Assembly (NCBI GenBank): GCA_016887505.1
Contig: CP069393.1
Coordinates: forward strand, 2,007,001 to 2,071,000
Direction: 5' to 3'
DNA: 64,000 nucleotides
Source: Clostridia bacterium
GTDB lineage: Bacteria > Bacillota > TC1 > UBA5767
Within the stretch, counting starts at the first letter, position 1, and every line of letters begins with the position of its first letter. The translations under genes and the position numbers were made by a program. Below the pieces are notes generated by a model. It saw only the letters and a program-made list of their open reading frames with translations. It searched no databases and had not been told where the DNA came from. This document shows, one piece after another, positions 35,180-43,251 of this stretch.

Positions 35180-37303
35180 ATGGATATCGCTACTCAGATT
35201 GCCCAGGAACTTAATATTCGTCATAAACAAGTGGAGGCCAGCATTGCCTTACTCGATGAAGGCAACACGGTTCCTTTTATTGCACGATACCGGAAAGAAA
35301 TGACAGGAACGCTAGATGACGAAATCTTAAGACGCCTTGAAGAAAGACTGACTTATTTGCGAAATCTAGAAAAGAGAAAGACAGAGGTCCTCCATCTTCT
35401 TCAGGAGAACGACATCCAAGAGGAAGGACTATTTGAGAAAATTAGTAAGGCGACAACCTTAGTAGAGGTTGAGGACTACTACCGTCCACATCGGCCTAAG
35501 AGAAAGACGAGAGCATCAGAAGCCAAACGACGAGGTTTGGAGGCTTTGGCAGATCTTATGTTGGTAACCCTTGAAGGGGATAAAAAAACCTTGGTAGAAA
35601 ATTTCGTAAATCCTGAAAAGGAAGTGGAAACCTATGAAGATGCGGTTCAAGGTGCGATGGACATTTTGGCAGAGCGTTTTACGGATGACCCAGAGATTCG
35701 CAAAAAAGCTAGAAAAATGATTATGACTCAAGGCACGATTTATTCAAACAATAAGGTGCCGGAGGAAGAACGTACTCCCTATGAGATGTATTATACGTAT
35801 GCCGAGAAGATTGCTAAGGTTGCCCCACATCGCATGCTCGCCTTGAATAGAGGAGAAAAGGAAAATGTTTTACAGGTGGGCTTTGAATTCCCAGATCTCC
35901 AGATTATGGAAAGCATCCTGAAAAAGAACCTAAAGCAGAAGGTATTGTTTTTGCGAGAAGTTAAAGAAAGTATTTTAGATGGCTATAAGCGATTGCTGGT
36001 TCCCTCCTTGCAGAGAGAAATTCGCAATATGTTGAGTGCGACAGCGGAAGAACATGCTATTGGGGTCTTTGCTGCAAATGCCCGCAAACTGCTTTTACAA
36101 TCACCTATTAAAGATAGTAGTGTGGTTGGCTTTGATCCAGCCTTTCGGACTGGATGCAAACTTGCCTGTGTAGATGCTACAGGCAAGGTGCTAGATACAG
36201 GGGTCATCTATCCAACTGAACCGAACAATAAGATAGAATCAAGTCGCAAAAAACTGGCCTCTATGCTAGAAAAGCATCAGGCTAAGACCATATCTTTGGG
36301 CAATGGAACGGCTTGCCGTGAAAGTGAGACCTTCCTGATGGAAATGATACAGGATATGGATTTGGATGTCCTTTACACCATCACCAATGAAGCAGGCGCC
36401 TCGGTCTATTCTGCTAGCAAACTGGGTCAGCAAGAGTTTCCTGATTTAGATGTCACCTTGAGAAGTGCCGTATCCATAGCGAGAAGAATTATCGACCCCT
36501 TGGCGGAATTGGTTAAGATAGACCCCAAAGCCATAGGTGTAGGTCAGTATCAGCATGATGTGGACCAGAAGCGTTTGGCGGTTTCTTTAGATGGAGTAGT
36601 TGAAGACTGTGTAAACTTGGTTGGGGTGAACCTAAATACTGCTAGTGTGCCCTTACTCTTACGGGTAAGTGGTTTGTCCAAAAAAACAGCAGAAAATATT
36701 GTAGCCTACCGGGAAGAAAAAGGCCTGTTTTCCAACAGGAAAGAGGTTCTTAAGGTAAAAGGTGTAGGCCCCAAGGCCTACGAGCAGGCGGCTGGTTTCT
36801 TGCGCATTCCTGATGGAGAAAATCCATTAGATAATACGGCAGTCCATCCTGAGTCCTATGAGGCTACGAAAGCTTTATTAGACCAAAACGAGATTGAACT
36901 GGGAGATGAACAAGCATTGAAAGCCCTAGATATTGAGGCACAAGCGGAGGCGCTAGATATTGGGGTTCCAACCTTGAAGGATATTGTACAAGAACTCCTA
37001 AAACCGGGACGGGATCCTCGTGAGGAATTGCCGAAACCTGTATTTAAATCAGGCGTAATTGATTTAAAGGACTTGAAACCAGGAATGGAATTAGAGGGTG
37101 TAATTCGAAATGTTGTGGATTTTGGTGCCTTCGTAGATATTGGCGTGCACCAAGATGGCTTGGTCCACATTTCGGAATTGTCCGATCACTTTGTTCGGAA
37201 TGCACTAGAACATGTTAGTGTAGGTGACCAAGTAAAAGTACGAGTATTGAGCATAGATATAGCTAGAGAACGGGTATCGCTATCGATGAAAGGAATGAAA
37301 TAG
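35180..37303 (+). CDS. tex: Tex-family RNA-binding protein with S1 domain
   Basis: A 707-residue protein. It has the N-terminal Tex helical region (DEGNTVPFIARYRKEMTGTL), a YqgF/RNase H-like central domain (DSSVVGFDPAFRTGCKLACV), helix-hairpin-helix repeats (LNTASVPLLLRVSGLSKKTA; LFSNRKEVLKVKGVGPKAYE) and a C-terminal S1 RNA-binding domain (DFGAFVDIGVHQDGLVHISE). Tex proteins bind nucleic acid and affect transcription and ribosome-associated processes. AAGGAG lies directly before the ATG at 35180. rsmA starts immediately after its stop codon, so they share a transcript. Confidence 0.94.
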   Translation: MDIATQIAQELNIRHKQVEASIALLDEGNTVPFIARYRKEMTGTLDDEILRRLEERLTYLRNLEKRKTEVLHLLQENDIQEEGLFEKISKATTLVEVEDYYRPHRPKRKTRASEAKRRGLEALADLMLVTLEGDKKTLVENFVNPEKEVETYEDAVQGAMDILAERFTDDPEIRKKARKMIMTQGTIYSNNKVPEEERTPYEMYYTYAEKIAKVAPHRMLALNRGEKENVLQVGFEFPDLQIMESILKKNLKQKVLFLREVKESILDGYKRLLVPSLQREIRNMLSATAEEHAIGVFAANARKLLLQSPIKDSSVVGFDPAFRTGCKLACVDATGKVLDTGVIYPTEPNNKIESSRKKLASMLEKHQAKTISLGNGTACRESETFLMEMIQDMDLDVLYTITNEAGASVYSASKLGQQEFPDLDVTLRSAVSIARRIIDPLAELVKIDPKAIGVGQYQHDVDQKRLAVSLDGVVEDCVNLVGVNLNTASVPLLLRVSGLSKKTAENIVAYREEKGLFSNRKEVLKVKGVGPKAYEQAAGFLRIPDGENPLDNTAVHPESYEATKALLDQNEIELGDEQALKALDIEAQAEALDIGVPTLKDIVQELLKPGRDPREELPKPVFKSGVIDLKDLKPGMELEGVIRNVVDFGAFVDIGVHQDGLVHISELSDHFVRNALEHVSVGDQVKVRVLSIDIARERVSLSMKGMK

Positions 37304-38179
37304 ATGAAGCTGACGGACCTTTCCACCATTAGAATGTTGCAAAAAAAGTATGGGTTTTATACTAAAAAAAAATTCGGCCAGAATTTCCTTTTAAATGAAC
37401 AGGTGGTAGAACAGGTCATTCAAGGCGCTAATATTGGGTTAGACGATGTAGTTGTGGAAATTGGACCTGGTATGGGGACCATGACTAACAGCTTGGGCGA
37501 AGCAGCCAAAGCTGTTTTAGCGGTTGAAATAGACGAAAAACTAAAACCCTTGTTGGCGGAAACTGTTCCGATGGAAAATGTGGAACTGCTTTTCCAGGAT
37601 GTGATGAAAATAGATTTGGATCAGGAAGTGATGGAACGTTTTGGGGCAAAACAGTATAAAGTGGTTGCCAATTTGCCGTATTATATTACGACGCCCATCA
37701 TAATGAAACTTCTTGAAAAACAAAAAAATATCAGTTCCATCACGGTCATGACTCAAAAAGAAGTAGCGGAGCGAATGCAGGCTAATCCCGGGGGGAAGGA
37801 GTATGGAGCTCTGTCGGTAGCTGTGCGTTATTATGCTTCTGCCGAGGTGTTGACAACAGTTGGACCGCAATCCTTCTACCCCGCACCCAAAGTTGATTCA
37901 GCTGTTATTGGCCTTACGATTAGAAATAAGCCTCCCGTTGAAGTGCTAGATGAAGTAATGTTTTTTAGTGTGCTAAAGGGTGCTTTCCAACAGCGGCGCA
38001 AGACGCTACTCAACGCCTTGTCCCATAACCTAGGGTTTATCACGAAAGATGAACTGCGTGAGATGCTTGTGGAACTAGGGATTGAAGCGGGTAGAAGGGG
38101 TGAAACATTAGCCATCGAAGAATTTGCATCTCTAAGCAATCGACTGTATCAATTTAAAAATAGTGTTGACAATCAGTAA
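37304..38179 (+). CDS. rsmA: 16S rRNA dimethyladenosine transferase RsmA/KsgA
   Basis: A 291-residue SAM-dependent methyltransferase that dimethylates two adjacent adenines near the 3' end of 16S rRNA. Visible motifs are FGQNFLLNE at 24-32, SAM-binding EIGPGMG at 52-58, acidic AVEID near 73 and the catalytic NLPYYITTP at 123-131. The start ATG directly follows the tex stop codon; no clear Shine-Dalgarno is needed if translation is coupled. veg follows, as in Bacillus, where ksgA and veg are close neighbours. Confidence 0.95.
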   Translation: MKLTDLSTIRMLQKKYGFYTKKKFGQNFLLNEQVVEQVIQGANIGLDDVVVEIGPGMGTMTNSLGEAAKAVLAVEIDEKLKPLLAETVPMENVELLFQDVMKIDLDQEVMERFGAKQYKVVANLPYYITTPIIMKLLEKQKNISSITVMTQKEVAERMQANPGGKEYGALSVAVRYYASAEVLTTVGPQSFYPAPKVDSAVIGLTIRNKPPVEVLDEVMFFSVLKGAFQQRRKTLLNALSHNLGFITKDELREMLVELGIEAGRRGETLAIEEFASLSNRLYQFKNSVDNQ

Positions 38180-38194
38180 TTGTTAAAGTAAAAT
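38166..38194 (+). promoter_or_regulatory. veg promoter P1
   Basis: TTGACA (38166-38171), 17-base spacer, TAAAAT (38189-38194): close to the sigma-A consensus. The -35 box lies inside the end of rsmA. Confidence 0.75.
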
Positions 38195-38199
38195 ATAGC

Positions 38200-38228
38200 T
38201 TTACATTTATTCGACCATATGTTATAAT
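38200..38228 (+). promoter_or_regulatory. veg promoter P2
   Basis: TTTACA (38200-38205), 17-base spacer, TATAAT (38223-38228). This second near-consensus promoter follows P1 at once and lies 31 bases before the GTG start of veg. Confidence 0.7.
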
Positions 38229-38259
38229 CATTATATTGTGGAAGAAAAGAGGTGTTCTT

Positions 38260-38508
38260 GTGGCCAACAAACGGGAAATATCCGATATCAGAGATAATCT
38301 CAAAGATAACATTGGCAGTGAGGTTGTCATTCGAGCCAATACTGGAAGAAAGAGAATTGTTGAAAAAAGTGGAATCATCGAGCAGACCTATCCCAACGTA
38401 TTTGTAGTATTGTTGGATGCCAGCCGAGATGAAGCTGGAAGGCGCATGTCATTTAGCTATATTGATGTGTTGACCAAAACAGTTGAATTGGAAATAAGCG
38501 CAAGTTAA
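38260..38508 (+). CDS. veg: Veg protein
   Basis: An 82-residue protein of the Veg family (ISDIRDNLKDNIGSEVVIRA; GIIEQTYPNVFVVLLD; RMSFSYIDVLTKTVELE). In Bacillus subtilis Veg is made at a very high level and promotes biofilm matrix gene expression. The start is taken as GTG at 38260, with AAGAGGTG upstream. Two near-consensus promoters precede the gene, which fits strong expression, and its own terminator follows. Its place behind rsmA is conserved in Firmicutes. Confidence 0.9.
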   Translation: MANKREISDIRDNLKDNIGSEVVIRANTGRKRIVEKSGIIEQTYPNVFVVLLDASRDEAGRRMSFSYIDVLTKTVELEISAS

Positions 38509-38513
38509 AGATG

Positions 38514-38539
38514 AGAGAGCTGTGTGCTCTCTTTTTTTT
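38514..38539 (+). terminator. terminator of veg
   Basis: AGAGAGC-TGTGT-GCTCTCT followed by TTTTTTT. The Shine-Dalgarno of lgt (GGAGGAG) follows directly after the T-run. Confidence 0.88.
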
Positions 38540-38550
38540 GGAGGAGTAGT

Positions 38551-39318
38551 ATGAACCCGATAGCATTTAAACTGGGACCGATATCGGTACATTGGTATGG
38601 TATTTTGATTGGTATTGGCATCGCCCTGGCTCTGCTAGTAGTATTTAATTTGAGCAAAAAAACAAACTTAGATACAGATGAGGTAATCGATGCCTGTATC
38701 TATATGTTGCCGTTTGGATTTGTGGGTGCTAGGTTATATTATGTAATATTCAATCTAGGCTATTATATGAACAGACCAGACGAGATTATTAAGGTATGGC
38801 ATGGTGGCTTGGCTATTCATGGTGGTGTAATCGCTGCCTTGATTTTTCTTTATTTTTACAGCAAAAGAAAGAAGATGGATCTGTTGCATTTGCTTGATAC
38901 CTTAGCACCTGCCGTTATATTGGCACAAGCGATTGGTCGTTGGGGCAATTTTATTAACCAAGAAGCATATGGGGGCATTGTCAGCAAAGCCTATATTAGT
39001 CATTTCCCGAATTTCATTCAAGAAGGGATGTTGATTGGCGGCAACTACCACCATCCGACTTTTCTTTATGAATCCGTGTGGAACCTGGGTGTATTTGCTA
39101 TTTTACTATACCTTAGTTTAAGGCAAACCAAACCCAAAGGAAGTATTTTAGCTGGCTATCTTATGCTCTATTCGATGGGACGCTTTTTTATCGAAGGACT
39201 GCGAACAGATTCCTTGATGTTTGGTCCGCTAAGGGTAGCTCAAGTAGTCAGTTTGCTAGGCGTTATCGTTGGCCTCGTCATCCTTTATGTTGCAAAAAGA
39301 AGAGACAAGGTGTCATGA
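38551..39318 (+). CDS. lgt: prolipoprotein diacylglyceryl transferase
   Basis: A 255-residue polytopic membrane enzyme that transfers diacylglycerol from phosphatidylglycerol to the lipobox cysteine of prolipoproteins. The conserved HGGLAIHGG lies at 84-92 and the Lgt signature GRWGNFINQEAYG at 129-141, with the catalytic Arg130; a further conserved stretch MGRFFIEGLRTDSL lies near the C-terminus. About seven hydrophobic helices are visible. GGAGGAG precedes the ATG at 38551. The lipoproteins in this window (DUF4015, BMP protein, PrsA-like foldase) would be its substrates. Confidence 0.95.
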   Translation: MNPIAFKLGPISVHWYGILIGIGIALALLVVFNLSKKTNLDTDEVIDACIYMLPFGFVGARLYYVIFNLGYYMNRPDEIIKVWHGGLAIHGGVIAALIFLYFYSKRKKMDLLHLLDTLAPAVILAQAIGRWGNFINQEAYGGIVSKAYISHFPNFIQEGMLIGGNYHHPTFLYESVWNLGVFAILLYLSLRQTKPKGSILAGYLMLYSMGRFFIEGLRTDSLMFGPLRVAQVVSLLGVIVGLVILYVAKRRDKVS

Positions 39319-39331
39319 AAAAATATTGAAT

Positions 39332-39368
39332 AAAAAAATGTCATCGCATAGAGCGATGGCATTTTTTA
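39332..39368. terminator. bidirectional terminator between lgt and the sdpI-like gene
   Basis: AAAAAATGTCATCGC pairs with GCGATGGCATTTTTT (one G-T pair, 5-base loop). A- and T-runs on either side allow termination on both strands. Confidence 0.9.
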
Positions 39369-39392
39369 TTTATATGATCAATATTGCTGTAA

Positions 39393-40067
39393 TTAGTCTT
39401 TGCTGTTGGGATGCAATTTTCTAAACAATAGGTAGCTGTAGACTGTTGGGACCAGGACGGCAATCATGAGCACGGTGAAGGAAAGAATATATACCGCAGT
39501 CTGTTGGATAAAGGCACCTGCTATGAATACTACCCCTCCGATGACCATGAAGGGAGCGGCGAGGCGATGGGTCTTTTTCCAGACTTCTTCGTCTGCCAGT
39601 GTCCATGGTGTCTTGATGCCTACAAAATAGTTATGCTTCACCTTACCTAAGTAATTCCCGATGATGATGAACATAATCCCCACTAGCAGATTGACGACCA
39701 AGCTGATATTAACCGGGACGCCTAATGAATAAAGGATAGTCGCACAGTAGAGCATGAACATAAATACAATAGTCACAAGCTTAATGGCTTGGTAGCTTCT
39801 GGCAAACTGAGGATAGTTGTGTTTTCTTGGATCTAGATTCGGTAGAAAATAAAATAACAAAAATACACCTAGTGTAATGAACGGAATGCCAAAAACGCCG
39901 AAGGCTCGGCTGCCATAATTATCTACTTCGCCGTTTATATTCCAATGGATTGGTATTTGCGCAGGCAAATGCCGATAGGCTAAAAGCCCGATTACAAACA
40001 TCAGCCCAATGAAAGCAACTAGAATCGCATCACCTTTTTTAAAAGAAACTACTCTCTTTTTATTCAT
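39393..40067 (-). CDS. SdpI-family membrane protein (DUF1648 plus SdpI domain)
   Basis: A 224-residue membrane protein with about six helices. The N-terminal DUF1648 part carries LPAQIPIHWNINGEVDNYGS. The SdpI part carries HNYFVGIKTPWTLADEEVWKKTHR, the family hallmark. In Bacillus SdpI gives immunity to the SdpC toxin and signals through SdpR. Here the ArsR-type regulator gene overlaps it by 8 bases, giving an SdpR-SdpI-like pair. No SdpC-like toxin gene is in the window, so it may protect against foreign toxins or have another envelope role. Confidence 0.88.
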   Translation of the reverse strand: MNKKRVVSFKKGDAILVAFIGLMFVIGLLAYRHLPAQIPIHWNINGEVDNYGSRAFGVFGIPFITLGVFLLFYFLPNLDPRKHNYPQFARSYQAIKLVTIVFMFMLYCATILYSLGVPVNISLVVNLLVGIMFIIIGNYLGKVKHNYFVGIKTPWTLADEEVWKKTHRLAAPFMVIGGVVFIAGAFIQQTAVYILSFTVLMIAVLVPTVYSYLLFRKLHPNSKD

Positions 40068-40341
40068 AATGTGTCTCTCCTTTGTCTCTGAAGGACATGA
40101 ACCATCCGACTAGTGATTCAAATACACTAGTGTTCAAAGAATAGATGATTTGCTGTCCTTTTCGTTCATCCGACACCAAATCGGCCGTTTTTAGGATACT
40201 AAGATGCCTAGATATACTCGGTTGAGAAATTTCAAATTTAGAAGCAATTTCATTTACACTGAGATCGCCCTTTTTTAACATTTCTAGGATCTGCCTTCTG
40301 GTTGGGTCCGCCAGGGCTTTGAAACTGTCATTAAATACCAT
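40060..40341 (-). CDS. ArsR/SdpR-family repressor
   Basis: A 93-residue winged-helix regulator (FKALADPTRRQILEMLKKG; ISQPSISRHLSILKTADLV) without the Cys/His metal-binding residues expected in metal-sensing ArsR members. It resembles SdpR, which represses the sdpRI operon until sequestered by toxin-loaded SdpI. It is the first gene of a two-gene minus-strand operon, overlapping the sdpI-like gene. A palindrome at 40352-40371, just upstream of the start, is its likely operator. GGAGGG lies before the ATG. Confidence 0.9.
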   Translation of the reverse strand: MVFNDSFKALADPTRRQILEMLKKGDLSVNEIASKFEISQPSISRHLSILKTADLVSDERKGQQIIYSLNTSVFESLVGWFMSFRDKGETHYE

Positions 40342-40351
40342 ACGCCCTCCT

Positions 40352-40371
40352 TATATAGAGATATCTATATA
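40352..40371. promoter_or_regulatory. palindromic operator of the sdpR-like gene
   Basis: TATATAGA-GATA-TCTATATA: perfect 8-bp arms around a 4-base spacer, 11 bases upstream of the repressor start. ArsR-family repressors bind similar imperfect 12-2-12-like or shorter palindromes. That this one is bound is inferred. Confidence 0.6.
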
Positions 40372-40467
40372 TATACATAATACACGAGGAGGAAGAAAAA
40401 AGAAAGAAAAAGCTTCGACAATCAAAGATGTTGTGAAAAAGATAACTTTCTTTAATAGGCTGTTTGG
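40372..40467. other. intergenic stretch without recognisable content
   Basis: This part of the 444-base gap between the sdpR-like gene and gcvT is AT-rich with purine runs. I see no gene, RNA motif or long repeat in it. The remainder of the gap holds the glycine promoter and riboswitch. Confidence 0.5.
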
Positions 40468-40496
40468 TTGCGTCACTGTAAAAGTAACTATATATT
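40468..40496 (+). promoter_or_regulatory. promoter of the glycine cleavage operon
   Basis: TTGCGT (40468-40473), 17-base spacer, TATATT (40491-40496). Placed about 35 bases before the first riboswitch aptamer, so the transcript would begin just ahead of it. Confidence 0.55.
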
Positions 40497-40531
40497 TAGG
40501 GTACAAATGAATATTTTGTGGATGAATAGTT

Positions 40532-40746
40532 GTGGGAGAGACATGGAATCATGCGCCGAAGAAGCAACCGATAGAGCGTGCACTCTGCGGGAAACTTTCA
40601 GGCAAAAGGACTGTAACTAGACACTGCCTCTGGAGAGGATTGCTACGGCAAGACACCAAAGGGGAAAGCCGATTGGTAATCTCTCAGGTAAAAAGGACAG
40701 GGGAAAAGGGCACATGCAAATTTGCTGTTTTCCCATGTCCTTCTTT
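40532..40746 (+). promoter_or_regulatory. tandem glycine riboswitch with terminator expression platform
   Basis: Two glycine aptamers in series precede gcvT. The first (about 40534-40638) shows GGGAGAG, GCGCCGAAGAAGCAA, CTTTCAGGCAAAAGGACTG and closing CTCTGGAGAG. The second (about 40639-40703) shows GACACCAAAGGGGAAA and CTCTCAGGTAAAAAGGACAG. The end of aptamer two (GGACAGGGGAAAA, 40695-40707) can alternatively pair with TTTTCCCATGTCC (40728-40740), which is followed by TTCTTTTC, forming a terminator. Glycine binding would keep that arm in the aptamer and let transcription continue, an on-switch for glycine breakdown. The folding is by eye. Confidence 0.93.
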
Positions 40747-40785
40747 TCACGTTTGGACAATTGGGAGATAAAAGGGGGAAAAGAA

Positions 40786-41880
40786 ATGCCTGAAATCAAG
40801 AAAACACCATTAAATGCTGCGCACCGCAAGTTGGGTGCCAAGATGGTAGATTTCGGTGGCTGGGATATGCCAGTCCAGTATTCCGGAATCAAAGAAGAAC
40901 ACCACGCTGTACGCAACAAGGCGGGCTTGTTTGACGTAAGCCACATGGGCGAAATCCGTGTCAAAGGTAAAGATGCTCTAAGCTTCATTCAACGATTGAT
41001 TACGAGCGACGTATCGGACTCCATCATAGGACAGGCACGTTACGGAGTGCTATGTTACCCACATGGTGGTATCGTGGATGACCTGCTAGTTTATCATGTG
41101 GGCGATGACGAGTATTTGTTAATCGTCAACGCAGGCAATATTGAGAAAGATTGGGCTTGGATTAACGAACAAAAGCAGGATGAAGAGTTGGTGTTAACCA
41201 ATGAATCAGATGAGTTTGGACAGATCGCGATTCAAGGACCGATGGCTATTGGCATTCTGCAGACTCTTACGGAAACTGAATTGGAGCCCATCCCTTACTA
41301 TTCCTTCGTAAATGGAAAAGTCAGTGGAATTGACTGCATCATCTCAAGAACTGGTTACACTGGTGAAGATGGATTTGAAGTTTATTGTGCTGCTAAAGAT
41401 ACAGAATTCCTGTGGGATGAGATGCTAAAAGCAGGCGGAGAAGATATCATGCCTTGCGGTTTGGGTGCGAGAGATACACTTCGTTTTGAAGCGAAGATGC
41501 CCTTGTATGGTCATGAGATGACGGAAGATATCAATCCATTGGAAACTGGACTGGGACGCTTCATATCATTAGATAAGGGTGATTTTATCGGAAGAGACCC
41601 CATCGCTAAGATGAAGGAAGCCGGTAGACCTAGAAAAATTGTAGGCTTCGAGATGGTTGGTCGCGGTGTACCTAGAGCCCACTATATTATCGAGAAGGAT
41701 GGCGAGGAAGTAGGAAGTGTAACTACTGGTACCTATGCTCCAACCTTTGAAAAAAGTTTGGGCCTAGCCATTGTGGAAACGAAAAAAGTCGCCGTGGATG
41801 ACGAAATTGATGTAATCATCCGCAACAAGAAGGTGAAAGCCAAAGTAGTGAAAACGCCGTTCTATAAACGCAGCAAATAA
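40786..41880 (+). CDS. gcvT: glycine cleavage system T protein (aminomethyltransferase)
   Basis: A 364-residue tetrahydrofolate-dependent aminomethyltransferase. It takes the aminomethyl group from lipoyl-H protein, releasing ammonia and 5,10-methylene-THF. Family features are KMVDFGGWDMPVQYSGIKEE, the catalytic Asp region LFDVSHMGEIRVKG, and SRTGYTGEDGFEVY. The start at 40786 follows AAAGGGGGAA; an upstream in-frame ATG at 40714 lies in the riboswitch terminator and is rejected. First gene of gcvT-gcvPA-gcvPB, controlled by the glycine riboswitch. No gcvH follows, unlike in many operons. Confidence 0.96.
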   Translation: MPEIKKTPLNAAHRKLGAKMVDFGGWDMPVQYSGIKEEHHAVRNKAGLFDVSHMGEIRVKGKDALSFIQRLITSDVSDSIIGQARYGVLCYPHGGIVDDLLVYHVGDDEYLLIVNAGNIEKDWAWINEQKQDEELVLTNESDEFGQIAIQGPMAIGILQTLTETELEPIPYYSFVNGKVSGIDCIISRTGYTGEDGFEVYCAAKDTEFLWDEMLKAGGEDIMPCGLGARDTLRFEAKMPLYGHEMTEDINPLETGLGRFISLDKGDFIGRDPIAKMKEAGRPRKIVGFEMVGRGVPRAHYIIEKDGEEVGSVTTGTYAPTFEKSLGLAIVETKKVAVDDEIDVIIRNKKVKAKVVKTPFYKRSK

Positions 41881-41895
41881 ATTGGAGGTGAAATA

Positions 41896-43251
41896 ATGAA
41901 TTACTTACCAGCTACTGAAGAAGACAAAAAGAAAATGCTTGAGCGGATAGGTCTTGATAGCGTAGATGACCTATTCAAGGATATACCGGATAATGTAAAA
42001 CTAAACCGTCCCTTGAACTTACCGGAGGGTATGTCCGAGTATGAGCTTAAAAAGAAAATAAAGAGCATGAGTAGTCAGAACCAAAACATGGACCAGGTAA
42101 TTAGTTTCCTGGGTGGTGGTGCGTATGACCACTACATGCCAGCCTTGGTGGACCATCTCTTGTCCCGCTCTGAGTGGTATACAGCCTATACTCCTTACCA
42201 ACCAGAGATTAGCCAAGGTACCTTGCAAAGTATTTTTGAATTCCAAACTATGGTTTGTGAGCTTTTCAGCATGGATGTGTCCAATGCATCTGTTTATGAC
42301 GGTGCGAATGCATTATGTGAAGCCATGATTATGGCTTGTGATCGCAAAAAAGAAATCATCCTTTCCGAAGCGATTCACCCTGAGTATATTGAAACGGTTG
42401 AGACCTATGCGAATGGCTTGGGTATTGAAGTTAAGAAGGCTGGTCTTGCCGGCACGATTACTTCTATGGATGAACTGAAAGCTAGCATCAACGATAAGAC
42501 TGGTGCGGTCGCAGTTCAGTACCCCAACTTTTTCGGTAATATTGAGGACCTAAAAGCTGTTGCTGATTTAGCACATGAGCACAAGGCCATGTTTATCGTT
42601 GTGGTAGGAGATATTGTCTCCATGGGAATGTTGGAAGCACCAGGAAATCTGGGTGCAGATATCGTGGTTGGCGAAGGAATGAGCCTTGCCGGTCCCATTA
42701 ACTTCAGTGGCCCATCGATTGGTCTAATTGCAACCACCAAGAAAAATGTAAGAAAACTACCTGGCCGAATCGTTGGCCTTACAGAAGATAAAGATGGAAA
42801 AAGAGCGTTTGTGTTAACCTTGCAAGCCAGAGAGCAGCATATAAGACGGGAAAAAGCATCGTCTAATATTTGCTCCAACCAAGCGTTACATGCTCTAGCT
42901 ACGAATATTACACTCAGTGCCTTGGGAACCAAGGGCTTGAAAGAGATGGCTCTTAAAAGTATGCGCAATGCAAGCTATGCGATGAAGAGATTTACAGCCA
43001 TTGAAGGTGTAGAACTGGTTAACAAGGGTCATTTCTTTAATGAATTTGCCTTGAAATTACCGGTCCCAGCTAAACTATTGAATAAGCGTTTGCTGAAAAA
43101 AGGAATTTTTGGATGTGTCGACTTGAGCCGTTTCTACCCAGAACGGGTAAACGAGGGCTTGTTCTTCCTTTCCGAATTCAGAACCAAAGAAGAAATCGAT
43201 TTGGCCGCTCAATACATGGAGGTGATCTTCAATGAACAGCTGTTTAAGTAA
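41896..43251 (+). CDS. gcvPA: glycine dehydrogenase (decarboxylating) subunit 1
   Basis: A 451-residue N-terminal half of P protein. In the split form the alpha and beta subunits together decarboxylate glycine and pass the aminomethyl group to the lipoate of H protein. Typical motifs are [40 protein letters not shown] and [20 protein letters not shown]. The subunit lacks the PLP lysine, which is in GcvPB. It follows gcvT after 15 bases with GGAGGTGA as Shine-Dalgarno and overlaps gcvPB by 20 bases, so the subunits should be made in equal amounts. Confidence 0.95.
   Translation: MNYLPATEEDKKKMLERIGLDSVDDLFKDIPDNVKLNRPLNLPEGMSEYELKKKIKSMSSQNQNMDQVISFLGGGAYDHYMPALVDHLLSRSEWYTAYTPYQPEISQGTLQSIFEFQTMVCELFSMDVSNASVYDGANALCEAMIMACDRKKEIILSEAIHPEYIETVETYANGLGIEVKKAGLAGTITSMDELKASINDKTGAVAVQYPNFFGNIEDLKAVADLAHEHKAMFIVVVGDIVSMGMLEAPGNLGADIVVGEGMSLAGPINFSGPSIGLIATTKKNVRKLPGRIVGLTEDKDGKRAFVLTLQAREQHIRREKASSNICSNQALHALATNITLSALGTKGLKEMALKSMRNASYAMKRFTAIEGVELVNKGHFFNEFALKLPVPAKLLNKRLLKKGIFGCVDLSRFYPERVNEGLFFLSEFRTKEEIDLAAQYMEVIFNEQLFK

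Noticed and set aside
40714-40785. Longer gcvT reading frame
   Set aside because: It lies in the riboswitch expression platform; the GcvT N-terminus and the Shine-Dalgarno AAAGGGGGAA point to 40786.
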